The notes below the pieces were generated by a model. The model was given only the letters and a program-made list of their open reading frames with translations, ran no database searches and was not told where the DNA came from. A stretch of DNA of 64,000 nucleotides, from positions 10,256,889 through 10,320,888 of the forward strand of contig NC_060896.1 in the NCBI RefSeq assembly GCF_014805685.1, given 5' to 3'. Every line of letters begins with the position of its first letter. Position 1 is the first letter of the stretch. This document shows, one piece after another, positions 38,831 through 49,891 of the stretch. The position numbers were made by a program, and so were the translations under genes. This DNA comes from Silurus meridionalis. Lineage: Eukaryota; Chordata; Actinopteri; Siluriformes; Siluridae.

Positions 38831-40322
38831 AAATGCAATAATTTCAAGCAATGTGCCAGAGCCTGAGGACTGCAGACGGTAAGGCGGATCGATGGAAGAC
38901 AAACAGCTGTTGGACACCGCTATTCCATTACCTCCCTACGGTGGATCAAAACATTGCCTGCGCCAGCAGTAAGCAAACCTGGCCAAACTACGAGCATTGG
39001 GGCAGTTGAAGATGAGCCACACTGCTGTGATAACTCAACTCCATCATGCTGGAGGCCAGATGAGAACGGACCCACAGTGTGAGTTGAAACCAGAGAACAC
39101 CCCTGCTTGCCATTAGCTCTATTCAGCAGGCAATGAAGCAAAGCTGTCATATGGCTACAACGGAACAGCGCCTGCTATCGCAATTTGTCGTTATTTTACT
39201 CCAGCATATAAGTGCTCTTTACAGATAGATACGTGTCATTTTTTTTTGTAATACTTATCAAATCTGCCTTCTTGTTTTCCCTTTCTCTATGTGCTGTTCG
39301 TTTAAAGTGTATTTTATGAAAAGGACAGACAGACTGACTGAGATAGAGACTGTGTAGACATTCACGCTGGCATAAAGAACATTTCATCTTCTCTTCATCA
39401 TTATTCTTCTAAACTTTAATTTTCTCAAACACTTCAAATTACCCATCCGAAAACCAATGACCCCAAACATGAAAATACAGTTTGATGAGCTTTATCTCTA
39501 AGAACTAAGGCTAGCTTTTCATTTTTAAAAAAAATTTCTTTCTTTAATTGTGCTACATTTTAATTTAATTAATGATGCGTTGTGCAATCAACAAGTTTAA
39601 GTTCTATTTACCAACACTGATTTGTGTTTAAACCATCCTCATTATCTGTACACTCAACAATATCAGTTTAAAAGAAAAATAAACTAAAGTGAAACCTTAA
39701 TTCATTTACTATTTTTGTTGTTCATTTCTGTAAAAAAAAAATTTATGTTGGTATAAAAAGCTAATGTTCTTATTCTTTCAATCTCTTCTTAGACTTCTTT
39801 CTGCTTGAGATGAAAGTCCTGTGTGTAAATGCTGAGCTTTTCTTCCATCTAGTTTTGGAATTTACACATAAAAAAGCTTATAAAAGCCAAAGTTTGTCCT
39901 TGATATAAACTCCAGTAATGAGATATATTAGGTCCAATGCCGCTGTCTGAAAACATCCTGTAACAACACACATAAAAACAATGACATCCTATTTGTGGGT
40001 TGTATTTAATATACAACTGGTTGTTTAAACCAAGACAAATTTAGGGGGTATATAGCAACACAGATAAACATGTATCCAATAAAAAATTGTGAATGTGAAT
40101 ATAATTAATATGTGAACATGTGAAAACATAAAGAATAAAAAATTTAATTAAAAAAAAACTATTTATTTCATTTTGAAAACTATATTGATTATTCTTCACG
40201 TTCAGTATTATGGGTTTTGGAGTGCAACGTTATGATGTGAAATTAAAAATAATTCCAATAATGTCTATTTAAGATCCAGGTTGGGAGACTACAAAAAATC
40301 AAGGGGGTAAATAAGTGCAAGT
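38830..40322. other. Intronic sequence, no gene recognised
   Basis: About 38850-39180 is less AT-rich and non-repetitive; it has a 76-codon minus frame without a family match. The rest is AT-rich. Confidence 0.45.
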
Positions 40323-40340
40323 GCAAGTGTGAAGCAGTGC

Positions 40341-41419
40341 TTTGAGAATGTTGATGGAGAAGTATAGAGAAGGTCAAAAAGAGTTGCATTGTGTGTATGT
40401 GGATTTAGAGAAAGCGTAAGACAGAGTGGAGAGAGGAGTTGTGGTATTGTATAAGGAAGTCAGGTGTGTCAGAGAAGTATGTAAGGGTGGTGCAGGACAT
40501 GTATGAGGACAGTGTGACAGCAGTGAAGTATGCAGTAGGAATGACAGACTGGTTCAAGGTGGAGGTTGGACTGCATCAAGGATCGGCTCTGAGCCCTTTC
40601 CTGTTTGCAATGTTTGCAGTGGTGATGGACAGGTTGACAGATGAGGTCAAACAGGAGTCTCCCTGGATAATGGTGTTTGCAGATGATATTGGGATTTGTG
40701 GTGAGAGTAGGGAGCAGGTTGAGAAGAGCCTGGAGAGGTGGAGGTACTCGCTGGAGAGAAGGGGAATGAAAGTCAGTAACAGTAAGTCAAAGTATGTGTG
40801 TGTGAATGAGAGGGAGGGGAGTGGAGTGGTGCGGTGCAGTTGCAGGGAGAAGAGGTGGAGAAGGTGGATGAGTTCAGGTACCTGGGGTCAACTGTGCAAA
40901 GTAATGGAGAGTGTTAGAGAAGTGAAGAAAAGAGTGCAGGCAGGGTGGAGTGGGTGGAGAAGAGTGATAGCAGGAGTGATATGTGATAGAAGAGTATCTG
41001 TGAGAGTGAAAGGGAAAGTTTATAGGACTGTGGTGTGACCTGCGATGTTGTATGGTTTAGAGACTGTGGCATTGAGTAAAAGACAGGAGGTGGAGCTGGA
41101 GGTAGCAGAGCTGAAGATGTTGATGTTTTCGTTGGAAGTGATGACGATGGACAGGATTAGAAATTAGTTTATTAAAGTGACAGAGCATGTAGGATGTTTT
41201 GAAGACAAGGTGAGGTCGGCGAGATTATGAAGGTTTGGACATGTGCAGAGGTGGGACATGGGGTATGTCGGTAGGAGAATGCTGAGGATGGAGCCACCAG
41301 GAAGGAGGAAAAGAGGAAGACCAAGGAGGAGGTTTATGGATGTGGTGAGGGAAGACATGCAGGTAGTTGGTGTAAAAGAGGCAGATGTAGAGGACAGGGG
41401 GGTATGAAGACGGATGATC
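40341..41419 (+). pseudogene. LINE reverse transcriptase C-terminal part, broken
   Basis: The early part reads LMEKYREGQKELHCVYVDLE in one frame, with a stop in place of the following AYDRV tyrosine. A frameshift leads into the long frame 40439-41038 (199 codons). That frame contains LHQGSALSPFLFAMF (palm motif), FADDIGICGES (the catalytic FADD) and MKVSNSKSKYVCVNEREGSG. The 3' part (41040-41419) reads with shifts as RLxRFGHVQR, GYVGRRMLRMEPPGRRKRGR and RFMDVVREDMQVVG. Stops and frameshifts make it inactive. The endonuclease is absent because of 5' truncation. Confidence 0.88.
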
Positions 41420-41464
41420 AGCTGTGGCAACCCCTAATGGGAGAAGCCAAAAGAAGAAGAAGAA
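40341..41464 (+). mobile_element. RTE-like LINE, 5'-truncated, 18-bp target duplication
   Basis: A 1,124-bp insertion flanked by the same 18 bases (gcaagtgtgaagcagtgc at 40323-40340 and 41465-41482). It begins inside the reverse transcriptase and ends with gctgtggcaacccctaatgg gagaagcc and (AAG)n. It is transcribed opposite to cdh13. Because the duplication is perfect, the insertion is probably younger than most repeats here. Similar partial copies on the minus strand lie at 46417-46785 and 61690-63640. RTE placement rests on the C-terminal motif set, which resembles BovB-type elements. Confidence 0.9.
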
Positions 41465-41665
41465 GCAAGTGTGAAGCAGTGCAAATGTGACAGTTAATAC
41501 CTTCTGCCACAACTTTGTGCAACTCACAGCAGCTACCTCTTCACCGTGCTTCACACCTTCTGGAGCCGTCACTATGTGCTGTGTGAGAACTGTAGTTTAC
41601 ACTTTGAATTAATTGTGTGGTAGATAAATAGCTGGATGGACAGATGGACAGATAGTAGTTTTTGA

Positions 41666-41666
<1 letters not shown>

Positions 41667-41733
<67 letters not shown>
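41667..41733. repeat. (AAT)n(ATT)n perfect palindromic microsatellite
   Basis: About twelve AAT units turn directly into about ten ATT units, so the tract can fold on itself as a long hairpin. Confidence 0.95.
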
Positions 41734-41734
<1 letters not shown>

Positions 41735-42154
41735 GTCAAAGCCCTGCAGAATGTAACTAATCACTGGTCCATTAACTATATTCAAATCCCAAATACTTAA
41801 CAATTAAATCATGCTGTTTAATTTTTATGCATGAGGTAAAATACACTATGTATTAAAGGCTCATTAAATAATAAATGAGTCAATATAGACATTATGGAAA
41901 TTCAGATTTATGGACTATGGACTGTTTTCTTACGGAACAAGTAATACCTTTCTGTTTTCTCAGTTAAGATATCACATGATGCTTTGATTATAACATGGAC
42001 TTTTTATACTCACTCATTTCAGGTGCTGCATTTGACTGAAACGCCGAGTTCCCAAACTCTAACTAGAGAAAAACCATACAAACACTTGGGAATCCAGAAA
42101 AGGCCTTTCTACTATATGTTCAGCATATTACATAATTTCATCACTGGTTACCCA
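41734..42154. other. Intronic sequence, no gene recognised
   Basis: Nothing recognised. Confidence 0.5.
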
Positions 42155-42340
42155 AGGCATCAAGTCTGGCTTTATTGTCATACTGTGTCATTCATACAGT
42201 ACACAGTAAAACAAAACAATGTTCCTCCATGAAAAAGGTGTGGCACAGAACAACACAAAACTACAGAGAACTAACTAAGGGCACACAGACATACACAATA
42301 AAGTGCTAGTGTGCAAGCAATGCAAAACAGTTACCAAAAA
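42155..42340. repeat. Interspersed fish repeat of uncertain class
   Basis: Reads aagtctggctttattgtcat, gttcctccatgaaaaaggtg, gcacacagacatacacaata and aaagtgctagtgtgcaa. I have seen this phrase set in many teleost loci; the class is unknown to me. No ends or coding capacity. Confidence 0.5.
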
Positions 42341-44482
42341 AAGATCAATACAGTTTGGAGAACAGTGCATTATTGACAAGCACACAAAGCTAGTGTGCAA
42401 AGATATTTCTGTAAAATAAACAATATATAGTTAATCATGACAATTTGTTTAACAGTAAATAAGGCAACTAGTATCAATTTAAATACGCATTAGTAGCTAT
42501 ACTAGTATTTACTTTCAATAAATTAATTTAAAAAGCATATATCAGCTTTCTAAAAACATTTTACAGTGCATTGTTTTGAAGAGGTACAGTAAACGTCACC
42601 CATTGCTGTACATTATGAATAGCTAGCTGCCTATTTCTGCTTCGTTCTTGTATTGTATTTGTATTGGAATATGATTTCCATCCATTGCCGTGCCTTTTAG
42701 CAAAGTGGACATCATTGTTTTTTTGCTCTCTACAGTGTATTAACGCTAACAAGGATTAACAAGAAAGATTACTGTTAGCACGAACAACATACTGTAAGTC
42801 TACTAGGATTCCAACTATGCAGTGGTGCTGTTTGGAAATATTGCAGGATATAACTGATAGAATGCACACTATAGGTCAGGATAATGTGTGTTGAGCTTTT
42901 TTATTCACATGATTATCCTGTTTTATCAATTTTAGCTGATTATTTATATCCTTACAGTTGCACATATTTAAGGTGCCTACCCCAAACGACATAGTACTGT
43001 AGTAAATACAGATGAGCGAATGGGAAAACTGTCTCCGAAAGAGCGAGAACAGTTTCAACAAGTCTTTGCAGAGATTTTCCAATTCGGTGGAATTGTAGTG
43101 GAGGAATGGAGCACTATTTTACTCGAAATACAATTATAGAAACCAAAACATTCAGGAACCTTAGTGAAAATAAGAACGAGGTTTCATATGACAGAAAAAT
43201 GTACAGTCAATATATCCTACCCCTAAAAATAAGCTCAGATTTACCCATGCACGGATTGGACTTAAATGCGAGAATGTCCCTTTCCCCCGTGGACACAGCA
43301 TAAGCCGAGACTAAAGCTCTACCGTCTACATGCTGCTCTATGGTTTCAAACAAAGCAGAGCACATGCAGAAGGAGCTTTTAGAGGGAATTAAGCAGGCAT
43401 GACATAGACGCCTGACTCCAGACTGGTGCAATAATGGGGCTTTTATCATTACGGCCTAGTGTCCAGCAGCACTCTGGCCATGAATAGCACAGTGAAGAGC
43501 ATAATTACACAGTGACCAGGAAGAGAAAGCGCTTCAAAGATGTCAATTGCACGGTTAGTTGGACCTTCAGTAGAAAATGTTCCGCTTTCCACTACAGGAT
43601 GTGTTCCTAAAAGGATTTCTAGGCGCATGCTTTACTCACCACTACTGTACCAAATGGAAAATATGGGCTGTAAATGTAAAAACCCCTGATTATTCACCAG
43701 CTCTGGTCTTTAATGCAGATATAAATTATTCTAACTCGCCAGCTGCACCATGATGGCTGTCTGCATTTTGATCTCGAATCAGTTTTTTTATACAAATTAA
43801 TGCTTCGGTCCACGTCTTCTGTCTTCCCTCGATTTAAAATTTGGCAGTGATGCCCTTTATCACAGTTATGGGTGATAGTAGCAAACATCAATTAAAGTCC
43901 AGATGTCCAGATTTGCATGAAAGCTGATCCCTAGCGCGTGCACACACACACACGCTCAGTCTCACACATCTGGGTATTAAGAGAATCAGAATTGCACTGG
44001 AGGGTTTAGAGCTTCTGGAGCTGTGTGAAGACTGGGACATGACATTCGTCAGAGAGTACAGACTGGCTCCGATCTGCTTTATCATCTAAGAAGATGATTA
44101 CTGCTGCTAGAAAATGAGTTGGAATTAGCTCAACTGTAATTATTCCTGATGCCCTGTACAGGAAACAGACAGAAAAACGCAGTCATTCCTGCTGCCACAG
44201 AATTAGGCAATGTGTGGCCGTCTGATAGGGGTGTGTGCTTGTGTGCATGTGTGTATGTCAGGTGGCCAAGAAGAGAGCAAGGGAACAAGCCCATCTGTTT
44301 GATTAGACAGAGAGTGTGTAGCGCAGCACAAAAATATGCTATTAAGGAAGCAGGGCTTTCAGTCCATTCCAAGAGAGGTGCTGCTTTTTTTTAACCACAA
44401 CTGAGACTCATGACTCACTCGCAAACCTGCCAATCCAGCTGAGAGGGAGCGAGGGAGGGAAGAAGGGAGGGAGGGGGGGAGG

Positions 44483-44538
<56 letters not shown>

Positions 44539-45064
44539 TGTGCATGTAAAGTCAGACACGGTCACCTTCATTCATTCATAACATCACAGCAAATATGGCA
44601 GGCTTTGATGCATGAGTGCTGCCGGTTGTGGCCGTGATTGCGGGGCTGTGTGCGGACAGCAAATAGAGAGATGTAAATGTCAAGTGGTGCGCAAGAGCAT
44701 GGGCTTTGATCCCACCTAAATTTTGAACACGCTACCACACAGGCAGCTTCCAACACATACACACACAGTATTGTATATTGTTATACTGTACACTAACCTG
44801 ATGTTTTCTCAAATCAAGAATGTTCAGATATACACACAAGACCGGGTATAAACTGTTACCATAAACTGTGTTTTAAACACCTCAGGTATAATATCAAGAG
44901 CAGGTGTATTGAGCTGGAGAAAATACAAAATGTAGTAAAACACAGAAGTTCTAAAAGAAAAACAGCAAATCTCAAAAACAGTACAGCTCTGATGCCTCTG
45001 CACAAATGGTGTAATAATGATCATAGTTAAAATGTACTATACGTATTTACAGACCACAAACTGT
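42341..45064. other. Intronic sequence, partly less AT-rich
   Basis: 43200-43660 and 44000-44760 are unique-looking and less AT-rich. Frames here are short and unmatched. A (GA)n tract lies at 44484-44536. Some blocks might be conserved noncoding elements, but nothing in the sequence alone proves it. Confidence 0.4.
44484..44536. repeat. (GA)n microsatellite with G-rich lead
   Basis: About 25 GA units preceded by a purine-only aggg-rich stretch from 44440. Confidence 0.95.
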
Positions 45065-45240
45065 GGGTAGTGGGTTGATGGTAGCTTAGAGGTTAAGGCA
45101 TTAAACATTGTACATTGGACTTTGGATCAGAAGGTCATGAGTTTAAATCCCAGCCACACCTGGGCCCTTAACCCCATAGCTGCTCAGTTGTATGAATGAG
45201 ATAAATGTAAGTCGCTTCGGCTAAGGGCATCTGCCAAATC
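45065..45240 (+). repeat. tRNA-derived SINE with L2-like tail
   Basis: The head has a tRNA A box (ggtagcttagaggttaagg) and B box (catgagtttaaatccc), then ctgggcccttaacccc, gctcagttgtatgaatgaga and the end gtaagtcgcttcggctaagg gcatctgcc. That end is typical of teleost SINEs that borrow an L2-like 3' tail. The head is complete, so this copy is nearly full length. No clear target duplication. Confidence 0.8.
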
Positions 45241-45829
45241 CCAAAATCATACATTATTCCAGCAAAAACAATGAAAATACTTTGATCATTTGATCTTATT
45301 TTCAAAACGTTTTTTTGTCTGTGAGCCATAATGCATTAAATCAAAAGGCCCAAAAACTTTATTTTTTTTGAAATATCCATTTACTTATGCTCAGGCCCCA
45401 GATAAAAGCCAAAAAGAATGATAACAATGCATACTTAGAACAAAAAGAAAGAAAAAAAAAACTATGACTAGCAAGCATGACCGGATTGTTCAAACACTTT
45501 ATTAGTTCGAATGCCCCAAAACAGAACAGCAACAAAGGACAACTACAAGGAACCAAGGTCTGAAATGAAAGAAGCTGTCCGATCAACTGCGCTGCCAAAT
45601 CAAATGCTACACATCATCTTTCTCGTCATCTGCTGTAGCCAGGGGGCTTTTTTCTGTCAGGTTGTTATGTTTAAGAAAATTACTGATTTTATACGACTGG
45701 AACGGGCTATATATATATATATATTACTGACTGTACTGAATAGATAGAATAGATAATCCATCCTCTATCTTAAATTGTCAGATGTGTAAAAGCACAAACA
45801 ATGCTCTTTAGCATTTTTTGTCAACTTAC
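45241..45829. other. Intronic sequence, no gene recognised
   Basis: AT-rich with a short TA tract at 45708-45724. Nothing recognised. Confidence 0.5.
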
Positions 45830-45978
45830 ATTTATCACATTTATACAACTGAGCAGCAATGGGGTTAGGGGCCTTACTCAGGGGCCCAGGAGGGGCAGCT
45901 TGGTGTGGCTGGGCTTTAAACCCACAACCTTTGGATCCAAAGGCCGATGCCTTAATCACTTAGCTACCACCTCCTGCA
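45830..45978 (-). repeat. tRNA-derived SINE, same type, opposite strand
   Basis: On the minus strand the A box gtagctaagtgattaaggc, then ttgtgggtttaaagccc (B box), then the body gggcccctgagtaaggcccc and a truncated tail. It faces the copy at 45065-45240, so the two form an inverted pair about 600 bp apart. Confidence 0.78.
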
Positions 45979-46416
45979 TATATAAATGCTAGAATTACAG
46001 TAAACATTCTGGTTTGGAGTAAAGAATTTATATATGTATATATTGTATTTATATATGTTATTAAACACTTTATCTACTGTATAACCATAACATAAGCAAG
46101 TGTGCTTACCTAAAATGTGACTTCAGCCTGGTTTGTTCTGTCTGGAGTCACATTTGCTTGAATATTATTAATGGCATGTATATGCTGAATAATACAGGAT
46201 GGGTAAAAAGCTAAAAGGTTAATCCAGTTGTGCTTTACAATCAACATACATTTAGATGCTTTCAGTGCATATGACATCCGGGTAAACTAAGGAGGCCAGT
46301 GTATGTCAAGGTTTTTTTTTATGCCTTCATGGCACTATACCAAAATAAAGTCACAGTTCATCAAATGAAATCAATATTGAGTCTTTCTATATATGTATCT
46401 TAGATATATCTTATTT
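45979..46416. other. Intronic sequence, no gene recognised
   Basis: AT-rich; nothing recognised. Confidence 0.5.
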
Positions 46417-46785
46417 CAGCTGCTCCAGTTAGGGGTTGCCACAGGAGGATCATTCATTTCCATATAAATGTGTCCTCTACATCTGCCTCTTGTACACCAA
46501 CCACCTGTATGTCTTCCCTCACAAACTTCCTCCTTGGCCTTCCTCTTTTTATCCTGCCTAGCGTCTCCATCCTCAGCATTCTCCTACCGATATACCCCAT
46601 GTCATTTTTCTGCACATGACCAAACCATCTAAATCACACCTCTCTCACCTTGTCTCTAAAACGCCCTACCTGTAAGATCCTTATAGTAAACGAATTTCTA
46701 ATCCTCATCAATCCCAGCATCTTCAACAACTCCAGCTCCGCCTCTTGTGTTTTTGTCAATGGCAGTGTCTCTATACCATATATAT
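46417..46785 (-). mobile_element. RTE-like LINE 3' fragment abutting a cdh13 donor
   Basis: On the minus strand it matches the 3' end of the LINE at 40341-41464, from tatagagacactgccattga (about 46777) to cagttaggg-like 3' end at 46417. With shifts it encodes GYIGRRMLRMETLGR and KRGRPRRKFVREDIQVVG-like sequence. The 5' breakpoint is about 20 nt downstream of the GT of the exon ending at 46807. It is in the same orientation as cdh13, so it would be transcribed within the pre-mRNA. Confidence 0.85.
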
Positions 46786-46806
46786 GTAAATGTGCAGTTA
46801 ACTTAC

Positions 46807-46959
46807 ATGGTAAAAAGCTATGGCCTCTCGGTCCAGAGCACGACTCACTGCAACCTCTCCAGTGAGTTTGTTGATGCTGAACACACCTTTCGGATCCTGA
46901 TCAGCCCCTTTTCCCATCAATCGAAAAATGTGGTCCTCTTTCATATCAGACGAGATGAC
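46807..46959 (-). CDS. cdh13: Cadherin-13 (T-cadherin) coding exon, second half of EC1
   Basis: Exon of 153 nt, 51 codons, phase 0 at both ends. Acceptor gttgctgCAG (46962-46960), donor CAT|GTAAGT (46806-46801). There is no ATG-initiated frame, so simple ORF finding misses it. The peptide has HIFRLMGKGADQDPKGVFSI, then LTGEVAVSRALDREAIAFYH. GxGxDxxPxGxFxI and the LDRE calcium-binding motif are hallmarks of EC1. By my recollection of human CDH13, about 30 of 51 residues are identical with no gaps, and its exon has the same length. The Y-H end joins L-Q-V-S of the exon at 5209-5353, as Y-Q-L-F-V does in human. The preceding exon, with the propeptide cleavage site, is outside the window or unrecognised. 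Confidence 0.93.
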
Positions 46960-47742
46960 CTGCAGCAACGATGCACACGAAATTCAATATTCAACATTCT
47001 AACATTCACATTCTAAAAAAAAAAAAAAAAAGAAGCAACAATAACAATGGCCTCCTATTCAAAAATAACTCAATCAGTAAAGAATGAGTGTAGATGAGCA
47101 GGAACGATTAGCCTCATCATTTCAATGGAACAAATTAGATTGAGTGATTATATTGGCATGTTTATATTGCGTGTACATCCACACTAATATGACATTGTTA
47201 TGGTTTTAATGAAGATGGTTAACCACAATTTATTTCCGTGGCATAGTAAGTGACAACACAAACACAGTATAATCTGGTTGATTATATGTGATCTGTAGTA
47301 CTTACATGAGACTGGGAAGGTCAGAAGCGTTCCAGGAGGAGGCGGCAGGTTAGAGGAAACCAGAACAAACAGAACAAACACGTATTACACAGCTTATTAA
47401 ACAGCTTTTAGTACTGAACAAACATAATGTACAATATATAGAATAAACCGTATTATACCACAGCTCTATTGAAGTCTCAAACAGCATGGCCATAGAGTGA
47501 GTAACAGAAAGAGATTACATTTATTTTTTACATTTATTTTGATGTTCTTTTTTTATTTATAGCAATTAAATTTGATTGTACTTCATTACTGTATGCAAAT
47601 ATATTGCACAATATACTTTCATGAGTTTGTTTACTTTGTCATTTTGTCATTGTTATTAATGGGTCTGGATTTTATTTCTATCAATCATTATTATGATATA
47701 AAGAATCATGCCAATGAAGTACTTTGAACTGGAAATTGATAG

Positions 47743-47745
<3 letters not shown>
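46960..47745. other. End of the upstream cdh13 intron
   Basis: AT-rich with a 17-nt A run at 47016-47032. A donor-like GTAAGT at 47307-47302 follows a proline-rich minus-strand frame, but the frame that would fit cadherin phase contains a stop. Confidence 0.5.

Positions 47746-47798
<53 letters not shown>
47746..47798. repeat. (GA)n microsatellite
   Basis: About 26 GA units. Confidence 0.96.
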
Positions 47799-47799
<1 letters not shown>

Positions 47800-47847
47800 C
47801 TGGTGAAAGAATAATGTAAAAGAAAAACACCACTAAATTGTCACTTG

Positions 47848-48125
47848 CTACTTGTTGGCAAATCAAACAATGTAAAACTTTCTTTCGGCTTCTCCCTTTA
47901 GGGGTCTCCACAGCGGATCATCTGCATGTTTGATTTGGCACATGTTTTTACGCTGGATGCCCTTCCTAACACAACCCTCCCCATTTATCCGGGCTTGGAA
48001 CCAGCACTAAGGCTTGTGCAACCCTAACGGCTGGGGTTGGTTCCCTGACCAGGGATTGAACCCGGGCCGCAGCGGTGAGAGCGCCGCATCCTAACCACTA
48101 CTTGTTGGCAAATCAAACAATGTAA
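47848..48125 (-). repeat. tRNA-Glu-derived SINE with 28-bp target duplication
   Basis: The 28 bases at 47848-47875 are repeated exactly at 48098-48125, bounding a 222-bp insert (47876-48097). On the minus strand the insert starts in the A box (gtggttaggatgcggcgctc), passes the B box gggttcaatccc and the SINE body, and ends in cccctaaagggagaagccga. The tRNA acceptor end and D-arm start are missing, so it is slightly 5'-truncated. The body variant (gcacaagccttagtgc) equals the upstream partial body of the chimeric copy at 13757-14052. Confidence 0.92.
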
Positions 48126-48390
48126 TCATTCATAATTTCACAGCATTTCAAGATGGATAACACACTCCAAACCATGCTTTCATACTGAAAGAAAATGTAT
48201 GGAAAAGTTGGGGAGGGCTGGGAGTTAAGCAGTGGTGATGCGATTGTTGTTTTGTTATGACCCTCAGCCATCAGCCCACAAACACTCCACCAAAAATCTG
48301 TTATGTGTATCCTTTACTTACTTTCTGAATCACAGTTAGAACTAATGTACAAAGTCAGGTACAAATTCTAATATACTGTAGCAATGTGAT
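48126..48390. other. Intronic sequence, no gene recognised
   Basis: Nothing recognised. Confidence 0.5.
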
Positions 48391-48660
48391 ATACACTATA
48401 TGGACAAATGTTTGTGCACACCTGACCAAAAGATTCATATGTGCTTATTTTGAACATCCCATTTAATATTTTGTACCCATTTGCTGCTATAAGAACCTCT
48501 GATTTTTTGGGAAGATATTCTACTACATTTTTTAGATCTTTGGAGATTTGTGCTCATTCAACCACAAGGGCATTAGTACATTTAGGTACTGACTGTCACA
48601 AGATTTTCTGATTGGATAACTGCAGGAATGTGCAGGTGTTCCTTATAAAGTGGGCAGAAA
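48391..48660 (-). mobile_element. Tc1-derived remnant, 5' part only
   Basis: Starts atacactatatggacaaatg and follows the family to about 48590 (gcacacctgaccaaaagatt, tttgtgctcattcaaccaca). It then switches to tgattggataactgcaggaa and gcaggtgttccttataaagtg, the end of a different fish DNA repeat. Probably two fragments fused by deletion. Confidence 0.68.
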
Positions 48661-49398
48661 AAACGGATATGACTAAAGAGTGTAACTGTAAGTTTGTCTC
48701 CAACTATTATGCGGATGGAGAGCTTTGCTGTTTCCTGGTAACATAATAAGCTGAATATTTGTTTTATTAGTATCAAAAAAAATAAAAAAGAGAGAGTGAT
48801 GAGTGTTTATAGCATAATTTGTTTTGTGGACATTTTACAGCAAAGAAACAATTATCCGAAAAAATTATATAAGACATGCCAAAAACATTTTTTTATCAGA
48901 TTGTTGTGGAGTCGGAGGAACAGTTTTTTAAAAATAATCAACAATGTGGTAAGAGTAACTCTGCTTAGCTGTGGGCCACATTGCACCCTTTAAAACTCCC
49001 CAGTTATAACTGTTAACCTCAGGCACACTTCTATTTTACTGCAGTTTTATGTTGGCTGAAGTGGCGGTTTAAATGCATTACATATTATGTAATGACTATA
49101 GGCTGATAGTAGATTTGATGCAGTACCCACACACTCATTTAACCACTGCATGCTACATTTAACCATTCAACTACAGTGAATAGAAAAATCCACATTTATA
49201 AACAAACTGTATTAAAATAATAATCTAGGAAATAGCATTTTTTATGTTCATTATGCACTTCCTTATTCCCAGACCATGTTTAGTGCACTTTTTATACTAT
49301 CACAGTTAATTACAAACTCTGCAAACTTTTTTTTATTATCTGGAACTCTTGTTAAGCACTTTTAATGCTGATATTAGTGTACAGTAGGTTATGCACAC
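48661..49398. other. Intronic sequence, no gene recognised
   Basis: AT-rich; nothing recognised. Confidence 0.5.
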
Positions 49399-49891
49399 AT
49401 TTATTCACAAAATGTTTGTGGACACCTGACTATAAGATTCATATGTGCTTTTTAAGTTTCATTTCTCATTTTGTCCCCATTTGCTCTGTTGTTCTGGGTA
49501 GATGTTCCTCTAGATTTTGGAGTGTGCTAGTTGAAATTTGTGCTCATTTATTCACAAGCATGTTAGTATGCAGGGTGAGGAGGCTTGGGGTGCAGTCAGT
49601 GTTCCAATTAATCCCAAAGGTATTAATAAGGGTTGAGGACAGAGCTCTATAGCAGGCCACTTAAGATCTTCTACTCCAACCCATGTAAATCATATCTTAA
49701 TAGAGCTGGCTTTGTACAAAAGGGCAGGGTAATGCTGGAACAAGTTTTAAGTTAAGGGAAAATGTAATGCTTCCACATCCACATACATCCTTTATAATAT
49801 TTTGCCCCAATATTGTGGATACAGTTTGAGGCAGAGCCCCCTTATTGCTGGAAAAGACTGGTGTCCCAATATTTTTGTCTATATATTGTAT
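49399..49891 (-). pseudogene. Tc1-derived remnant with transposase C-terminus
   Basis: Runs from aatgtttgtggacacctgac to ggtgtcccaatatttttgtc, nearly end to end. The minus strand holds decayed transposase sequence, including the block complementary to ggggtgcagtcagtgttcca and gggttgaggacagagctcta (SPDLNP-type region). Confidence 0.75.

Larger units (their letters stand above)
5354..46806 (-). other. cdh13: cdh13 intron, 41,453 bp
   Basis: Spans from the donor GTAAGT (46806-46801) to the acceptor CAG (5356-5354) on the minus strand. It is a phase-0 intron, ending the upstream exon after TAC CAT and resuming with CTC CAA. It holds nearly all the transposons listed here. Very long introns are a known trait of CDH13 in vertebrates, so the size fits. 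I found no further cadherin-like exon within it. Confidence 0.85.

Noticed and set aside
40439..41038. 199-codon frame as a possible host gene
   Set aside because: It is the middle of a 5'-truncated LINE reverse transcriptase with FADD motif, bounded by an 18-bp target duplication.
46747..47016. 89-codon plus-strand frame
   Set aside because: It is the antisense shadow of the cdh13 exon at 46807-46959 and the adjoining LINE fragment.
47184..47381. Proline-rich minus-strand frame followed by a GTAAGT donor, a candidate for the preceding cdh13 exon
   Set aside because: The cadherin exon must end in phase 0, and that frame has a stop just upstream of the donor. No furin site or PEN motif is seen.
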